Positions 26,398-34,202 of a DNA stretch of 64,000 bases are shown in pieces. The first letter of the stretch is position 1. Every line of letters begins with the position of its first letter. The notes beneath the pieces were generated by a model, which saw nothing but the letters and a program-made list of their open reading frames with translations, did not search any database and was not told the DNA's origin. The DNA comes from Bdellovibrionales bacterium Ga0074137. GTDB taxonomy: Bacteria > Bdellovibrionota > Bdellovibrionia > Bdellovibrionales > JAMPXM01. Location of the stretch: NCBI GenBank assembly GCA_001464715.1, contig LNDT01000020.1, forward strand, positions 30,418 to 94,417. The letters run 5' to 3'. Position numbers and translations under genes: made by a program.

Positions 26398-26635
26398 TCT
26401 TCAATCCCCCGTTCACTCGCGTCATCTTGTACCACATATAGGAATGAAAGAAGAACGCTACAACCCATTTGACCCAGATCGCTGTCGCCCCATGGGAGTA
26501 GGCATAAACACCCGTAGTCAACGAGGCCAAAATCCCCAAGGTGTGAAGGTGAACACGATTCGGCGCCAAAATCGAAATCAAAAAAAGAGCCGTAGAAATC
26601 CAACCTATGGTTTCTATCACAATCCCTGACGTCAT
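26384..26635 (-). CDS. Small membrane protein, unknown
   Basis: 83 residues with three hydrophobic segments (about 5-22, 28-45, 50-70), a Trp-rich last helix (IWVKWVVAFFFHSYMWY) and a positively charged C-terminus. The start ATG overlaps the stop of the upstream metallo-beta-lactamase gene by 1 nt (TGATG), and its end overlaps the start of the SOUL gene. It resembles the small YgjV/CBU_0592-type membrane proteins in size and layout, but I cannot assign it. Coupled translation argues that it works with its neighbours. Confidence 0.65.
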   Translation of the reverse strand: MTSGIVIETIGWISTALFLISILAPNRVHLHTLGILASLTTGVYAYSHGATAIWVKWVVAFFFHSYMWYKMTRVNGGLKNENV

Positions 26636-27783
26636 CAGAAAAGGCCCTCCCACCAATTTGAATTTACGTAGGAATCGTCGACCTGAACGACCTGCCCTAA
26701 CTTTGGCGATACCATCTTCAACTGGTTCATTTTCGTAAACTCACCCGACGTCAGAATCTTTGCAACCCGAGTGATCGGTTCATACCACGTATGAAAAGAC
26801 AAAATAAACATCCCCCAATGAATCGGAACGTAGCGCTTCGCTTTGAGATCTATGGCGGCTTGCACCGACTCTTCCGGCAGAACATGAACTTCGCGCCACT
26901 TTTCATTGTATTGTCCGTTTTCGACGAACGCGACATCGAATGGACCGTACTTTTCACCAATATCCTTAAAGTGTGTGTCGTACCCTGAATCTCCGCTGAA
27001 ATAAACTCTGTGACCTTCGTTCCGCACGACCCACGAGGCCCACAGTGTTTCATTCTCGTGAATCCCATCGCGGCCCGAGAAATGTTGTGCCGGCGTCGCG
27101 ACAAACTCAATGTCATCAAATTTGGCGGACTGCCACCAATCAAGCTCAACGATATTTGAAGCCTTCAAGCCCCAACCGACAAGGTGAGAACTCACGCCAA
27201 GAGGAACCAGAAACTTCGTCGACGTCGGAATGAAGTGTTTTACCGACGCCATATCCAGATGGTCATAGTGATCATGAGAAATCAGAATAAAGTCGATGGG
27301 CGGAAGTTCGGAAAGCGTCAGCACCGGTGGCTGAAACCGTTTCACCATAAAACTAAACGGCGCTGCACTTCCAGAAAATATCGGATCAATCAATAAAACT
27401 TTGCCACCGATATTCAAAAGCACCGTCGAGTGTCCGAACCAAATAAACTTTAGTGTCTTTGATGGTTTCAAAAAATCGGCGATATCCGGTCTGACTTCCG
27501 GCAAGGGCGCCTTCGGAGACCGATCGATGCCCTCACTGAACCAATCTTTAAGTACACCAAACGTGAAGGCCCGCTTTCTCATATCTTTCAGAAGATCTGG
27601 CTGGCGATTGAAGAAGGATCTCGTATCTTCTCTGTACTGTGGAGATTGCGAATAGGTTTGCTTCGGTCTTGTGCCGAAATCAGGACGACTCAACAACATG
27701 ATCCCGCCCCCTACAACGACCGCGAGTGAAGCAACGCCAAGAACAAGAACAGCTCGGGCCGCCAACAAAATAGAACTTCTCAT
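26635..27783 (-). CDS. MBL-fold hydrolase, NAPE-PLD/UlaG-like
   Basis: 382 residues. An N-terminal signal anchor (about 9-30) is followed by a long spacer and a metallo-beta-lactamase domain from about residue 110: WFGHSTVLLNIGGKVLLIDP, SHDHYDHLD (metal ligands), YFSGDSGYD, and HWGMFILSFHTWYEP at the C-terminal end. This set marks the group that includes N-acyl-phosphatidylethanolamine phospholipase D and the L-ascorbate-6-phosphate lactonase UlaG. A membrane-attached phospholipase-like hydrolase is the best guess. It heads an operon with a small membrane protein and a SOUL lipoprotein. Confidence 0.88.
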   Translation of the reverse strand: MRSSILLAARAVLVLGVASLAVVVGGGIMLLSRPDFGTRPKQTYSQSPQYREDTRSFFNRQPDLLKDMRKRAFTFGVLKDWFSEGIDRSPKAPLPEVRPDIADFLKPSKTLKFIWFGHSTVLLNIGGKVLLIDPIFSGSAAPFSFMVKRFQPPVLTLSELPPIDFILISHDHYDHLDMASVKHFIPTSTKFLVPLGVSSHLVGWGLKASNIVELDWWQSAKFDDIEFVATPAQHFSGRDGIHENETLWASWVVRNEGHRVYFSGDSGYDTHFKDIGEKYGPFDVAFVENGQYNEKWREVHVLPEESVQAAIDLKAKRYVPIHWGMFILSFHTWYEPITRVAKILTSGEFTKMNQLKMVSPKLGQVVQVDDSYVNSNWWEGLF

Positions 27784-27828
27784 AACCCGATCCTACGACA
27801 ATCCAACTCACAAATCCAAAGAGGTCGC

Positions 27829-27855
27829 TTGCCTTCATAGGAATTAATATATAAT
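27829..27855 (+). promoter_or_regulatory. Possible promoter of the Kef-type antiporter gene
   Basis: A perfect -10 hexamer TATAAT at 27850-27855 lies 8 bp upstream of the start codon at 27863, with a weak -35 (TTGCCT at 27829-27834) at 15 bp spacing. If used, transcription would start at or very near the ATG and give a leaderless mRNA. Supported by pattern only; the spacing is short. Confidence 0.3.
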
Positions 27856-27862
27856 CGAAAAC

Positions 27863-28768
27863 ATGTCGACGGACACACACTCCTCTGACCTGATCAAAGT
27901 CGTCTCGCTTCTCGGCGCCGCCGTCGTCATGGTTCCGATCTTTCGGCGTATCGGTCTTGGTTCTGTTCTTGGGTATCTGACCGCCGGTCTTATCATTGGT
28001 CCCTTCGGACTCGCCTGGTTTTCAGACTCACACGCCATTCTGCCGATCGCGGAACTTGGCGTCGTCATGTTCTTATTTGTCATCGGCCTCGAGATGCGCC
28101 CAAAACATCTTTGGAGCCTTCGGGGTGATATTTTCGGATTGGGATCACTCCAGATCGCGGTTTGTACAATGCTGCTAACGCTGGTGGGCCTGGCTTTTGG
28201 TTTCTCCACGAAAGTAGCATTCATCGGCGGGGCCGGTTTTGTTCTGACATCGACAGCCATTGTTATGCAGCTTCTCGGCGAACGTGGAGACATTGCTCTA
28301 CCGCGCGGACAGAAAATGGTTTCGATTCTTTTGTTCGAAGATCTTCTGATCGTTCCGCTTCTGGCGCTCGTAGCATTCTTGGCGCCCGAGACAATTGCTT
28401 CCGCAGAATCATCAAAACTTCTTGAAGTCGCGATCGCGGCGGGATCGATTGCGGCCGTGGTCGCTGCGGGAGTTTGGCTCTTGAATCCGCTCTTTCGGCT
28501 TCTCGCTTTGGCAAAAGCACGCGAAGTTATGACGGCCGCAGCTCTACTTGTCGTTCTGGGTACAGCTCTGCTCATGCAGATCAGTGGCTTGTCGATGGCC
28601 ATGGGAGCCTTTTTAGCGGGAGTCTTGCTGGCAGAGTCGGCGTTTCGCCACCAAATTGAAGCCGATATCGAACCCTTCCGAGGCCTTCTTTTGGGACTGT
28701 TTTTTATCGGCGTCGGAATGACTCTCGATCTCAGTCTCGTAACTTCCAACGCACCGATGCTGCTATAA
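27863..28768 (+). CDS. Kef-type cation:proton antiporter, membrane half (split gene)
   Basis: 301 residues. About ten helices of the CPA2 Na+/H+ exchanger fold, with GSVLGYLTAGLIIGPFGL near residues 32-49 and the regions ELGVVMFLFVIGLEM and TSTAIVMQLLGE conserved in KefB/KefC. It ends at a TAA (28766-28768) in the middle of a helix, and the downstream ORF continues in exactly the same frame with the remaining helices and a TrkA-N domain. A single base change (for example TTA or CAA to TAA) explains the split. Function would be K+ or Na+ efflux exchanged for H+, gated by the cytoplasmic NAD domain. Confidence 0.8.
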   Translation: MSTDTHSSDLIKVVSLLGAAVVMVPIFRRIGLGSVLGYLTAGLIIGPFGLAWFSDSHAILPIAELGVVMFLFVIGLEMRPKHLWSLRGDIFGLGSLQIAVCTMLLTLVGLAFGFSTKVAFIGGAGFVLTSTAIVMQLLGERGDIALPRGQKMVSILLFEDLLIVPLLALVAFLAPETIASAESSKLLEVAIAAGSIAAVVAAGVWLLNPLFRLLALAKAREVMTAAALLVVLGTALLMQISGLSMAMGAFLAGVLLAESAFRHQIEADIEPFRGLLLGLFFIGVGMTLDLSLVTSNAPMLL

Positions 28769-28780
28769 GCGGTCGTCGCT

Positions 28781-29689
28781 ATGATGTTTGCAAAGGCCGT
28801 GAGCATCTATCTAGTTGCGAGATTTCTTCGCACGTCTCATCACGATGCAATTGATCGTTCGGTTCTAATGGCCCAGGGAGGTGAGTTTGCTTTTGTTCTG
28901 TACGCGACGGCTGCAGCAACGGGTATCATCGATGCAAAGGCCAATGCGGTGTTTACGGCCGTCGTCGTTCTCTCGATGGCACTAACACCACTTCTCGTCA
29001 TCACTATAAAGAAACTCGTGCCGGCGCCCTTGGCATCGAAAGAGGACGTCGAAGACGCGAATGGTCTTTCGGGAAGTGTACTAATAATTGGCTTCGGACG
29101 TTTCGGCCAAGTGGTGTCGCAGCTTTTGTTGGCGCGAAACGTGGATGTGACAATCATCGACTCCAATCCTGATCAAATTCGAAATGCGAGCAAGTTCGGA
29201 TTCAAAATTTATTATGGAGACGGCTCGCGCCTGGACGTTCTTCGAGCCTCGGGGGCTCATCATGCGCGGGCGATCGCAGTCTGTGTGGAACGAAAAGACA
29301 TCGGCTCGAAGATTGTCGAGCTTATCAAGTCCGAATTCACGCAAGCGAAAGTTCTTGCCCGTTCCTATGATCGAATCCATACGCGGGAGTTGATTCTGGC
29401 CGGAGTCGACTATCAAATTCGCGAAACTTTCGAGTCCGCGTTTCTGTTGGCCGAAAACACGTTGCGTGAACTAGGTATTTCCGAAGACGAAGTTCTAGAA
29501 ATCTCAAAAGATATTCGCCGACGAGATGCTGAACGAATGCAACTCGAACTCGTCGGCGCTCGAGATCAAAGCCGCGCGCTCATGCACGGGAATATTCCAA
29601 AACCTGCTCCTCTCATCGAGCCAAAGCGTCAACCTGAGCTTCTTTCAACGGCGACAGCGACGGCCGTCGATACGTCTTCAACGACTTAA
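28781..29689 (+). CDS. Kef-type antiporter, last helices plus TrkA-N/RCK domain (split gene)
   Basis: 302 residues from the first ATG after the in-frame TAA. Residues 1-85 complete the antiporter membrane domain (MAQGGEFAFVLYATAA is a strongly conserved KefC-type segment), then a Rossmann TrkA-N domain opens with VLIIGFGRFGQVVSQLL (near 97) and contains the acidic loop IIDSNPDQI and GDGSRLDVL. The C-terminus is a charged tail. The ATG at 28781 has no clear ribosome site, so independent translation after the stop is possible but unsupported. Taken with the preceding ORF the intact protein would be about 608 residues, close to the KefB/KefC size. Confidence 0.78.
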   Translation: MMFAKAVSIYLVARFLRTSHHDAIDRSVLMAQGGEFAFVLYATAAATGIIDAKANAVFTAVVVLSMALTPLLVITIKKLVPAPLASKEDVEDANGLSGSVLIIGFGRFGQVVSQLLLARNVDVTIIDSNPDQIRNASKFGFKIYYGDGSRLDVLRASGAHHARAIAVCVERKDIGSKIVELIKSEFTQAKVLARSYDRIHTRELILAGVDYQIRETFESAFLLAENTLRELGISEDEVLEISKDIRRRDAERMQLELVGARDQSRALMHGNIPKPAPLIEPKRQPELLSTATATAVDTSSTT

Positions 29690-29699
29690 CCGCAAGGGT

Positions 29700-30545
29700 T
29701 CAGTCGTTCCAGTATCCTTTTCGCTTTAGATACCAAGTGCTAAGCGCGACGGATCCAATCATCACAGCGACGGCGCTCAAGAACAGGGCTTCACTTCGAA
29801 ACGGAATGGCTTCGAAATTCATTCCCCAAAACGAGGCCCAAAACGTCAAAGGCACGGTGATGCTGGCGAGAAGTGAAAGTTTTTTGATATGCGTGTTTGT
29901 TTTGTGAGCCTGAAAGCCCCAGAAAAGTTCGATCGTAGTCGCTATCTGTGAGCGATAAAGCGAGATGCTTCGATAAATTCGTTCGCAGTGGTCATGTAGA
30001 TCTCGAAATTTCCAATTCAGATCGTCCGTTGGCTGATAAAAATTTTGAAGCTGCTTCACAAGCGATGGGAGATGACCCATCGAATAGTCGATCATCAAAA
30101 GTCTTTTCTTGAGATCAAGAATCACTCTTGGATCGTACTCGGCACTGAAGACCTTTTCTTCAAGTTCTTCGGCCTCTAGAAAAAGGCGTTTCACTTCGCT
30201 CCAGCTGACATCAGTGATTCGGTCCAGCGCTGTGTAGAGCATGTGGCGCGTGTCTGTGTGCTGATTTCCGATGTGGAGAAACTCTTTCCAGCTTGCTCCC
30301 TTGGGTGGCGGTTCGTGCGGAACAACCAAAACCGTATCGCTGAAGATCGCGAACTGAATTTCATAAAGTTCATTGTTGTAGATCATGAACCACACCAAAA
30401 ACTGATGGTTGCCGTAATCCTCAAGCTTCGGTCGCTGATCTCGATTGATACAGTCCTCGGCCGCAAGAGCGTGAAGCCCCAGACTCTTCCCGATGGACTC
30501 GATATCTTTGGTCTGGCTGCTTTGTACTTCAATCCAATTTGGCAT
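29700..30545 (-). CDS. CorA-family divalent cation transporter
   Basis: 281 residues from the ATG at 30545, preceded by GAGGG at 11 nt. A cytoplasmic alpha/beta domain (about 1-120) and a long helical region lead to two C-terminal helices. The selectivity motif GMN is present (FWGMNFEAIPF), the CorA signature at the pore mouth, and the last helix ends in the basic YLKRKGYW tail. It should carry Mg2+ (or Zn2+, Ni2+, Co2+ in some relatives). The ORF can be extended to 30581. Convergent with the antiporter gene. Confidence 0.9.
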   Translation of the reverse strand: MPNWIEVQSSQTKDIESIGKSLGLHALAAEDCINRDQRPKLEDYGNHQFLVWFMIYNNELYEIQFAIFSDTVLVVPHEPPPKGASWKEFLHIGNQHTDTRHMLYTALDRITDVSWSEVKRLFLEAEELEEKVFSAEYDPRVILDLKKRLLMIDYSMGHLPSLVKQLQNFYQPTDDLNWKFRDLHDHCERIYRSISLYRSQIATTIELFWGFQAHKTNTHIKKLSLLASITVPLTFWASFWGMNFEAIPFRSEALFLSAVAVMIGSVALSTWYLKRKGYWND

Positions 30546-30659
30546 ATCAGCACTGTCCCTCGATCTGGATGAAAAGCGCAACCCACGGCGACCGCCGGCG
30601 ACGCCAATTTCGTGATAAATTCCGTGACGATTTAGGGATTCAGGGCTTCAATTTGGACG

Positions 30660-31247
30660 ATGCCTCCTTCGACAGAACTCAAAATTGACGCAGATATCGT
30701 AAGTCTCAAGGGATGTTCCGTTTTTGACGAAAACGGAACGGCCGTTCCACTTGAATCTCTTTGGGAAAAGCAGACAGCAATTTTCGTTTTCCTAAGGCAC
30801 TTCGCGTGCGATGCGTGCCGAAAACATGCCGTCGAAGTCTGGGAGAATCGAAAGCGATATGAGGAGTGCGGCGCGAAGATTCACTTCATTGGAAATGGGT
30901 CTGCCAATTTCATGACTGACTTTAAAGAAAAGTACGGTCTGCAAAGCGCCTCATTTTTCACGGACCCAAGTTTAAAAACGTTTCGAGCGGCCGGTTTTAA
31001 AAAGGGCTTTTGGATAGACCCCGGGGCAATGCACTCGCGCTCGGAGTTCCTCTACAAAGCGCTACGGTTTACCGCCCGACAAGAAAATGCTGATTTTGGA
31101 AACGTCTGGCAACTGGGCGGGGTTCTGGTGGTAAAGCCCGGTGGCCTTGCGACTTACCAGTTCATAAGCATGAAGATGGGACACTTCCCACCTTCGAACG
31201 ATATCCCCACTGTTTCCGGAAAGACCACGTCTGAAAAAACCGACTAA
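30660..31247 (+). CDS. Peroxiredoxin-like family protein (AhpC/TSA_2, PRXL2-type)
   Basis: 195 residues. Thioredoxin-fold features: AIFVFLRHFACDACRKHA carries a CxxC site (residues about 50-53), then IHFIGNGS, and the conserved SLKTFRAAGFKKGFW. This is the FAM213/PRXL2 type of peroxiredoxin-like proteins, soluble here without signal. A paralogue at 56139-56708 shares the RHFAC..CR and RAAGFKKGF motifs. The 3' end overlaps the convergent toroid gene by 4 bp. Reduction of peroxides or lipid peroxides is the family expectation. Confidence 0.83.
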   Translation: MPPSTELKIDADIVSLKGCSVFDENGTAVPLESLWEKQTAIFVFLRHFACDACRKHAVEVWENRKRYEECGAKIHFIGNGSANFMTDFKEKYGLQSASFFTDPSLKTFRAAGFKKGFWIDPGAMHSRSEFLYKALRFTARQENADFGNVWQLGGVLVVKPGGLATYQFISMKMGHFPPSNDIPTVSGKTTSEKTD

Positions 31248-32155
31248 GATTTCCGTCGTACCTCGTTCCACCTTTTCGTGAGCGGCCGACAGAGGGCACC
31301 GTCGAAGCTGACCGCTTTCATCAGTTCGATCTCCGAAGCTTCGCCCGACGCCCAGACGTCGTTTTCTGCGGGACCATAGGTTCTCTTTTCGATCAGATTG
31401 TACCGCCGAAGCACAATCCCTTCGTCCGTCAATTGCTTCGATACAAGACATTCGACGTCGTCGACAAGATCAGCTGGAATCTGAAATCCCGAGTGCTGAC
31501 TCCATTTGGCTAAGAAGTAGTAGCCGCGGAAGAAATCATAATCATAGAAACGTGGGAACCGAATCTCAAGCCAATCAGGATTTATGACTTCGCCGGTAGA
31601 GACTTTGCGATACAGCTTTTGCCGAATAAGAAAATTTGCGCCTCGATTGAGAAATTCTGTTTCGTCAGACGTCAGATCCCGATGGCGACAAAACAGAACC
31701 GCCTCGAGGCACGAGAGAGTAGAAACAATCGAACTCTTCGGCGTCGTTTTCGTATAAGCGCTCTCGTCACAATTAAGACCGCCGTCGGGAAGCTGGTATC
31801 TTAGAAACCACTCACGCATCCACGGAATTTCTCGATCGACGTCGACTCGTGCATTGAAAAGAACCTGATACATTGAGCCTACGCTGCAAAGGCACGCGAT
31901 TTGGCGATAAGGGTCCGTCCCTTCGGGGATCTGTTCTTTCTTGATCGGAAAAATAGGAAGGTAATGATTTTTGAGAGCGTGAACCATGGCGAGAATGGTC
32001 GTCTTCGGAATTTCTTGAGCCAAATCCAGTTCATTCCAAAGACACATGTGCCACCAAGGCGTATTCCATTTTGGCCAGTAGGGATCCCGCCGGATACTTT
32101 GAATCGCTTCGGCGGACGCCAAATAAGCTCGCGACTTTTCAAGTGCTTCGTTCAT
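31244..32155 (-). CDS. Terpenoid-cyclase/prenyltransferase-like alpha-toroid protein
   Basis: 303 residues, no signal peptide. Repeated helical hairpins and the Q-x-x-DGG-x-N element in LRYQLPDGGLNCDE resemble the alpha/alpha toroid of prenyltransferases and squalene cyclases, in which QW-type repeats stabilise the fold. The cyclase DxDD motif is not evident, so this is probably a structural or substrate-binding member. It overlaps the upstream GNAT gene by 17 bp and the convergent peroxiredoxin-like gene by 4 bp. Function unknown. Confidence 0.55.
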   Translation of the reverse strand: MNEALEKSRAYLASAEAIQSIRRDPYWPKWNTPWWHMCLWNELDLAQEIPKTTILAMVHALKNHYLPIFPIKKEQIPEGTDPYRQIACLCSVGSMYQVLFNARVDVDREIPWMREWFLRYQLPDGGLNCDESAYTKTTPKSSIVSTLSCLEAVLFCRHRDLTSDETEFLNRGANFLIRQKLYRKVSTGEVINPDWLEIRFPRFYDYDFFRGYYFLAKWSQHSGFQIPADLVDDVECLVSKQLTDEGIVLRRYNLIEKRTYGPAENDVWASGEASEIELMKAVSFDGALCRPLTKRWNEVRRKS

Positions 32156-32954
32156 TTTTACCCTTCCACCAACTCAATGCGTGATTCACTTCATTGCGCT
32201 TGAAACCCACCGATTCGTAGATTCGAGCGGCATGATAGTGTACGTCGGCCTCCATCACCAAGTGATCGATATTGAACTCATCAAGCGCCCGCCGACCCGC
32301 TTGGTGGACCAGCGTGCCGCAGATTCCCTGACGACGATGATCCGGGTGAGTTTCCACATTCTGGTAACGACCAATTCCGTTCTCATGAAAGACACCAAGA
32401 CCACCCACCAGCTGACCTCCAAGAAAAGCTCCGAACCATGCTCCAAGCCCCGCTTCGATCATGCTTCGGTAGGAACTCACTTTGCGACGTTGGAAATCTT
32501 CGTAAGCATCATTGAAGTACTTAGGATCCGAACACAGCAAATGAAGATCAATGACATGGCACCAATCCTTTTCGGATGAGATTTTGCGAATATCGATTCC
32601 GCGGTTGATGTGAGGCGGTTCATTCAATTGGGACGTCGTCAAGACGGCGGCCGAATCCATTTCGAAGCCGGCTTCGAAAAATTCTTTGATCTCGCCCTTG
32701 TCGTCAGTGCCAGTGTCCCAGGTAAAGACATAATGATGCGGCTCCGGGTAGTATCCGAATTCTTTATCGAAAATCGTCGTCCATTCTTTCAACGACCCTT
32801 TTCGGGGAGCACGATCAAAAATGATGTAGTTACCCCAATGGAACTCAGGATTGCTGGGGGTCTGAACAAGCGCGTACGAACCTCGGTCAATCACCGATCC
32901 TGAAAACTTCGCGAACATCAAATCGGTCCGGCGACCGAGAGAACGAATAACCAA
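32139..32954 (-). CDS. GNAT N-acetyltransferase
   Basis: 271 residues from a TTG at 32954, with GAGG six nt upstream; an ATG at 32918 is the alternative. The N-terminal 110 residues (LGRRTDLMFAKFSGSV, TPSNPEFHWGNYIIF) belong to a conserved domain that precedes a GNAT fold. Motif A, HPDHRRQGICGTLV, binds the acetyl-CoA pyrophosphate, and ARIYESVGF is the C-terminal motif B. Substrate unknown. It overlaps the toroid gene, so the two are likely co-translated. Confidence 0.85.
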   Translation of the reverse strand: MVIRSLGRRTDLMFAKFSGSVIDRGSYALVQTPSNPEFHWGNYIIFDRAPRKGSLKEWTTIFDKEFGYYPEPHHYVFTWDTGTDDKGEIKEFFEAGFEMDSAAVLTTSQLNEPPHINRGIDIRKISSEKDWCHVIDLHLLCSDPKYFNDAYEDFQRRKVSSYRSMIEAGLGAWFGAFLGGQLVGGLGVFHENGIGRYQNVETHPDHRRQGICGTLVHQAGRRALDEFNIDHLVMEADVHYHAARIYESVGFKRNEVNHALSWWKGKNERST

Positions 32955-32969
32955 CCTTAACCTCGGGGC

Positions 32970-33360
32970 TCATACAAACCTCGCCATTTCGACAGAGTCA
33001 ACATACTGGCCGTCGCCGTACTTGATCCCGCACCGACCTTTCGACGGACATTCCGAATTCACCCGTGTGAGCGATACGATGTCGGCGCCCGTTGGAAAAA
33101 TCCAAGAGACCGACCACCTTCCCTTCTATCTCGGCGACAAGAAGAAGGTGACTGGCATTTGCAGTATGAGACTCGATCCACTTTTCTTCGGCTTCGATTG
33201 TCATCGAGAATTCGGACGCCGACGTGAGCTGATAAATCTCCTCACCCATTACACTTTTGGAGATTTCAAGAATTTCGCCGGCGTCACGTGCTTTTGCTGA
33301 CCGAATAACGACCCCCGAGCCGAACTTCGAATTCAATTTTCGGGGGCCATATTCAGACAT
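32970..33360 (-). pseudogene. GNAT acetyltransferase gene with internal deletion and frameshift
   Basis: From the ATG at 33360 the frame runs through a normal GNAT N-terminus to EFGMSV, where motif A should begin, then turns into RSVRDQVRRRPVC and stops at 32998. Just downstream another frame reads IKYGDGQYVDSVEMARFV and stops at 32970; that is the typical C-terminus of the same enzyme class. So the gene has head and tail but lacks the segment with the acetyl-CoA loop, about 60 residues, near 33025-33045. It cannot bind acetyl-CoA as read. It lies 3 bp downstream of Rnk and upstream of an intact GNAT gene. Confidence 0.7.
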
Positions 33361-33362
33361 AA

Positions 33363-33746
33363 CTAATTCCTCGACTGCTCGACAGAAACGACTTTGAGTA
33401 TTTTTTCCTTGCCGTTGGGCATTGGCCACCGAATCGAATGCCCTGCGCGCAACCCAATTAAAGCAGAACCCACCGGTGTCAGCACCGAGATTCTGTCGTC
33501 CTCTATTTTTGCTTCGTGCGGAAAAACCAAAATGACCGTCGATTCCTTCTCGGAGGCCAAATCGACAAATCGAACTGTCGAGTGCATCGAAACGACGTCA
33601 GCAGGTAACTGTCCCGATGGGACCACGGAGGCCCGATTGAGCTCGTCCGCCAGGCGTCCGGCCGTCTCGACGTCGGTCCCGCCGAGAAGAGAAGAGAGCT
33701 TTTGAAAGTCATTTTCGGAGAGCGTAATTTTAGATTCAGTTTCCAT
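33363..33746 (-). CDS. rnk: Rnk/GreA-type nucleoside diphosphate kinase regulator
   Basis: 127 residues. A short helical N-terminus (SENDFQKLSSLLGG) is followed by the GreA/GreB C-terminal fold: TVRFVD, LVFPHEA and the signature SVLTPVGSALIGLRAGHSIRWPMPNG. Rnk proteins lack the long GreA coiled coil and do not cleave RNA in the polymerase; they bind RNA polymerase near the secondary channel. Slightly shorter than the E. coli protein (136). It lies directly upstream of the broken GNAT gene, 3 bp apart. Confidence 0.88.
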   Translation of the reverse strand: METESKITLSENDFQKLSSLLGGTDVETAGRLADELNRASVVPSGQLPADVVSMHSTVRFVDLASEKESTVILVFPHEAKIEDDRISVLTPVGSALIGLRAGHSIRWPMPNGKEKILKVVSVEQSRN

Positions 33747-33970
33747 ATATACATTCCTTCGCTCTCATCAGAGAGAGGTCTATCAAAAATTAGTTTTGCA
33801 ATAAGCGTTTGGCAGGAGTTTGGCGGTCGAATGTTGAGACTTTAAGGTTCAACCGCCAGGAGAAATAAACTTAAGGCACACCGATTTGATTCGGGTGAGG
33901 GCGTTGTATAAACTGTGGTTGCGGCAAGACTTCTTCACCACCATGAGCCTAACACGTTGACCGTGAATAC

Positions 33971-34162
33971 TCAATGGCTACCTGGATCGGACATCTTCTT
34001 CATAACGATTGCGATCGTCTCTGCATCTACTTTGGCAAGATTCATCAAAGATCGTGCGGCACTAAAATTGTCGGAATCGATGGCTTCGAAAAAATCATCG
34101 ACTTTTCCGATCTCGGCCAATTTCTCTAGGACTAAAGTTCCTTCGAATTCTGATTCATCCAT
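33971..34162 (-). CDS. Small acidic protein, unknown
   Basis: 63 residues, mostly helical and acidic (LEKLAEIGKVDDFFEAIDSD, then AARSLMNLAKVDAETIAIV). Composition and regular helix periodicity look like real coding sequence, and the regions around it in other frames do not. The ATG lies just after a hairpin (34168-34195) that can end the upstream gene, and no strong ribosome site is present. The 220 bp between it and Rnk hold no other gene I can support. Confidence 0.5.
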   Translation of the reverse strand: MDESEFEGTLVLEKLAEIGKVDDFFEAIDSDNFSAARSLMNLAKVDAETIAIVMKKMSDPGSH

Positions 34163-34167
34163 AAATA

Positions 34168-34195
34168 AAGAAGCCTCTCAAACTTGAGGCTTCTT
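34168..34195. terminator. Bidirectional hairpin terminator
   Basis: A perfect 10-bp stem (AAGAAGCCTC against GAGGCTTCTT) with an 8-nt loop, flanked by A-rich and T-rich ends, lies 8 bp after the stop of the repeat-rich lipoprotein gene. It can serve as a terminator on either strand. Located between the lipoprotein gene and the small ORF that follows it. Confidence 0.75.
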
Positions 34196-34202
34196 TATAG
34201 CA

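Noticed and set aside
27844..28806. Minus-strand ORF of 320 residues
   Set aside because: Antisense to the Kef-type antiporter; Arg/Ser/Pro-rich low-complexity content typical of shadow frames.
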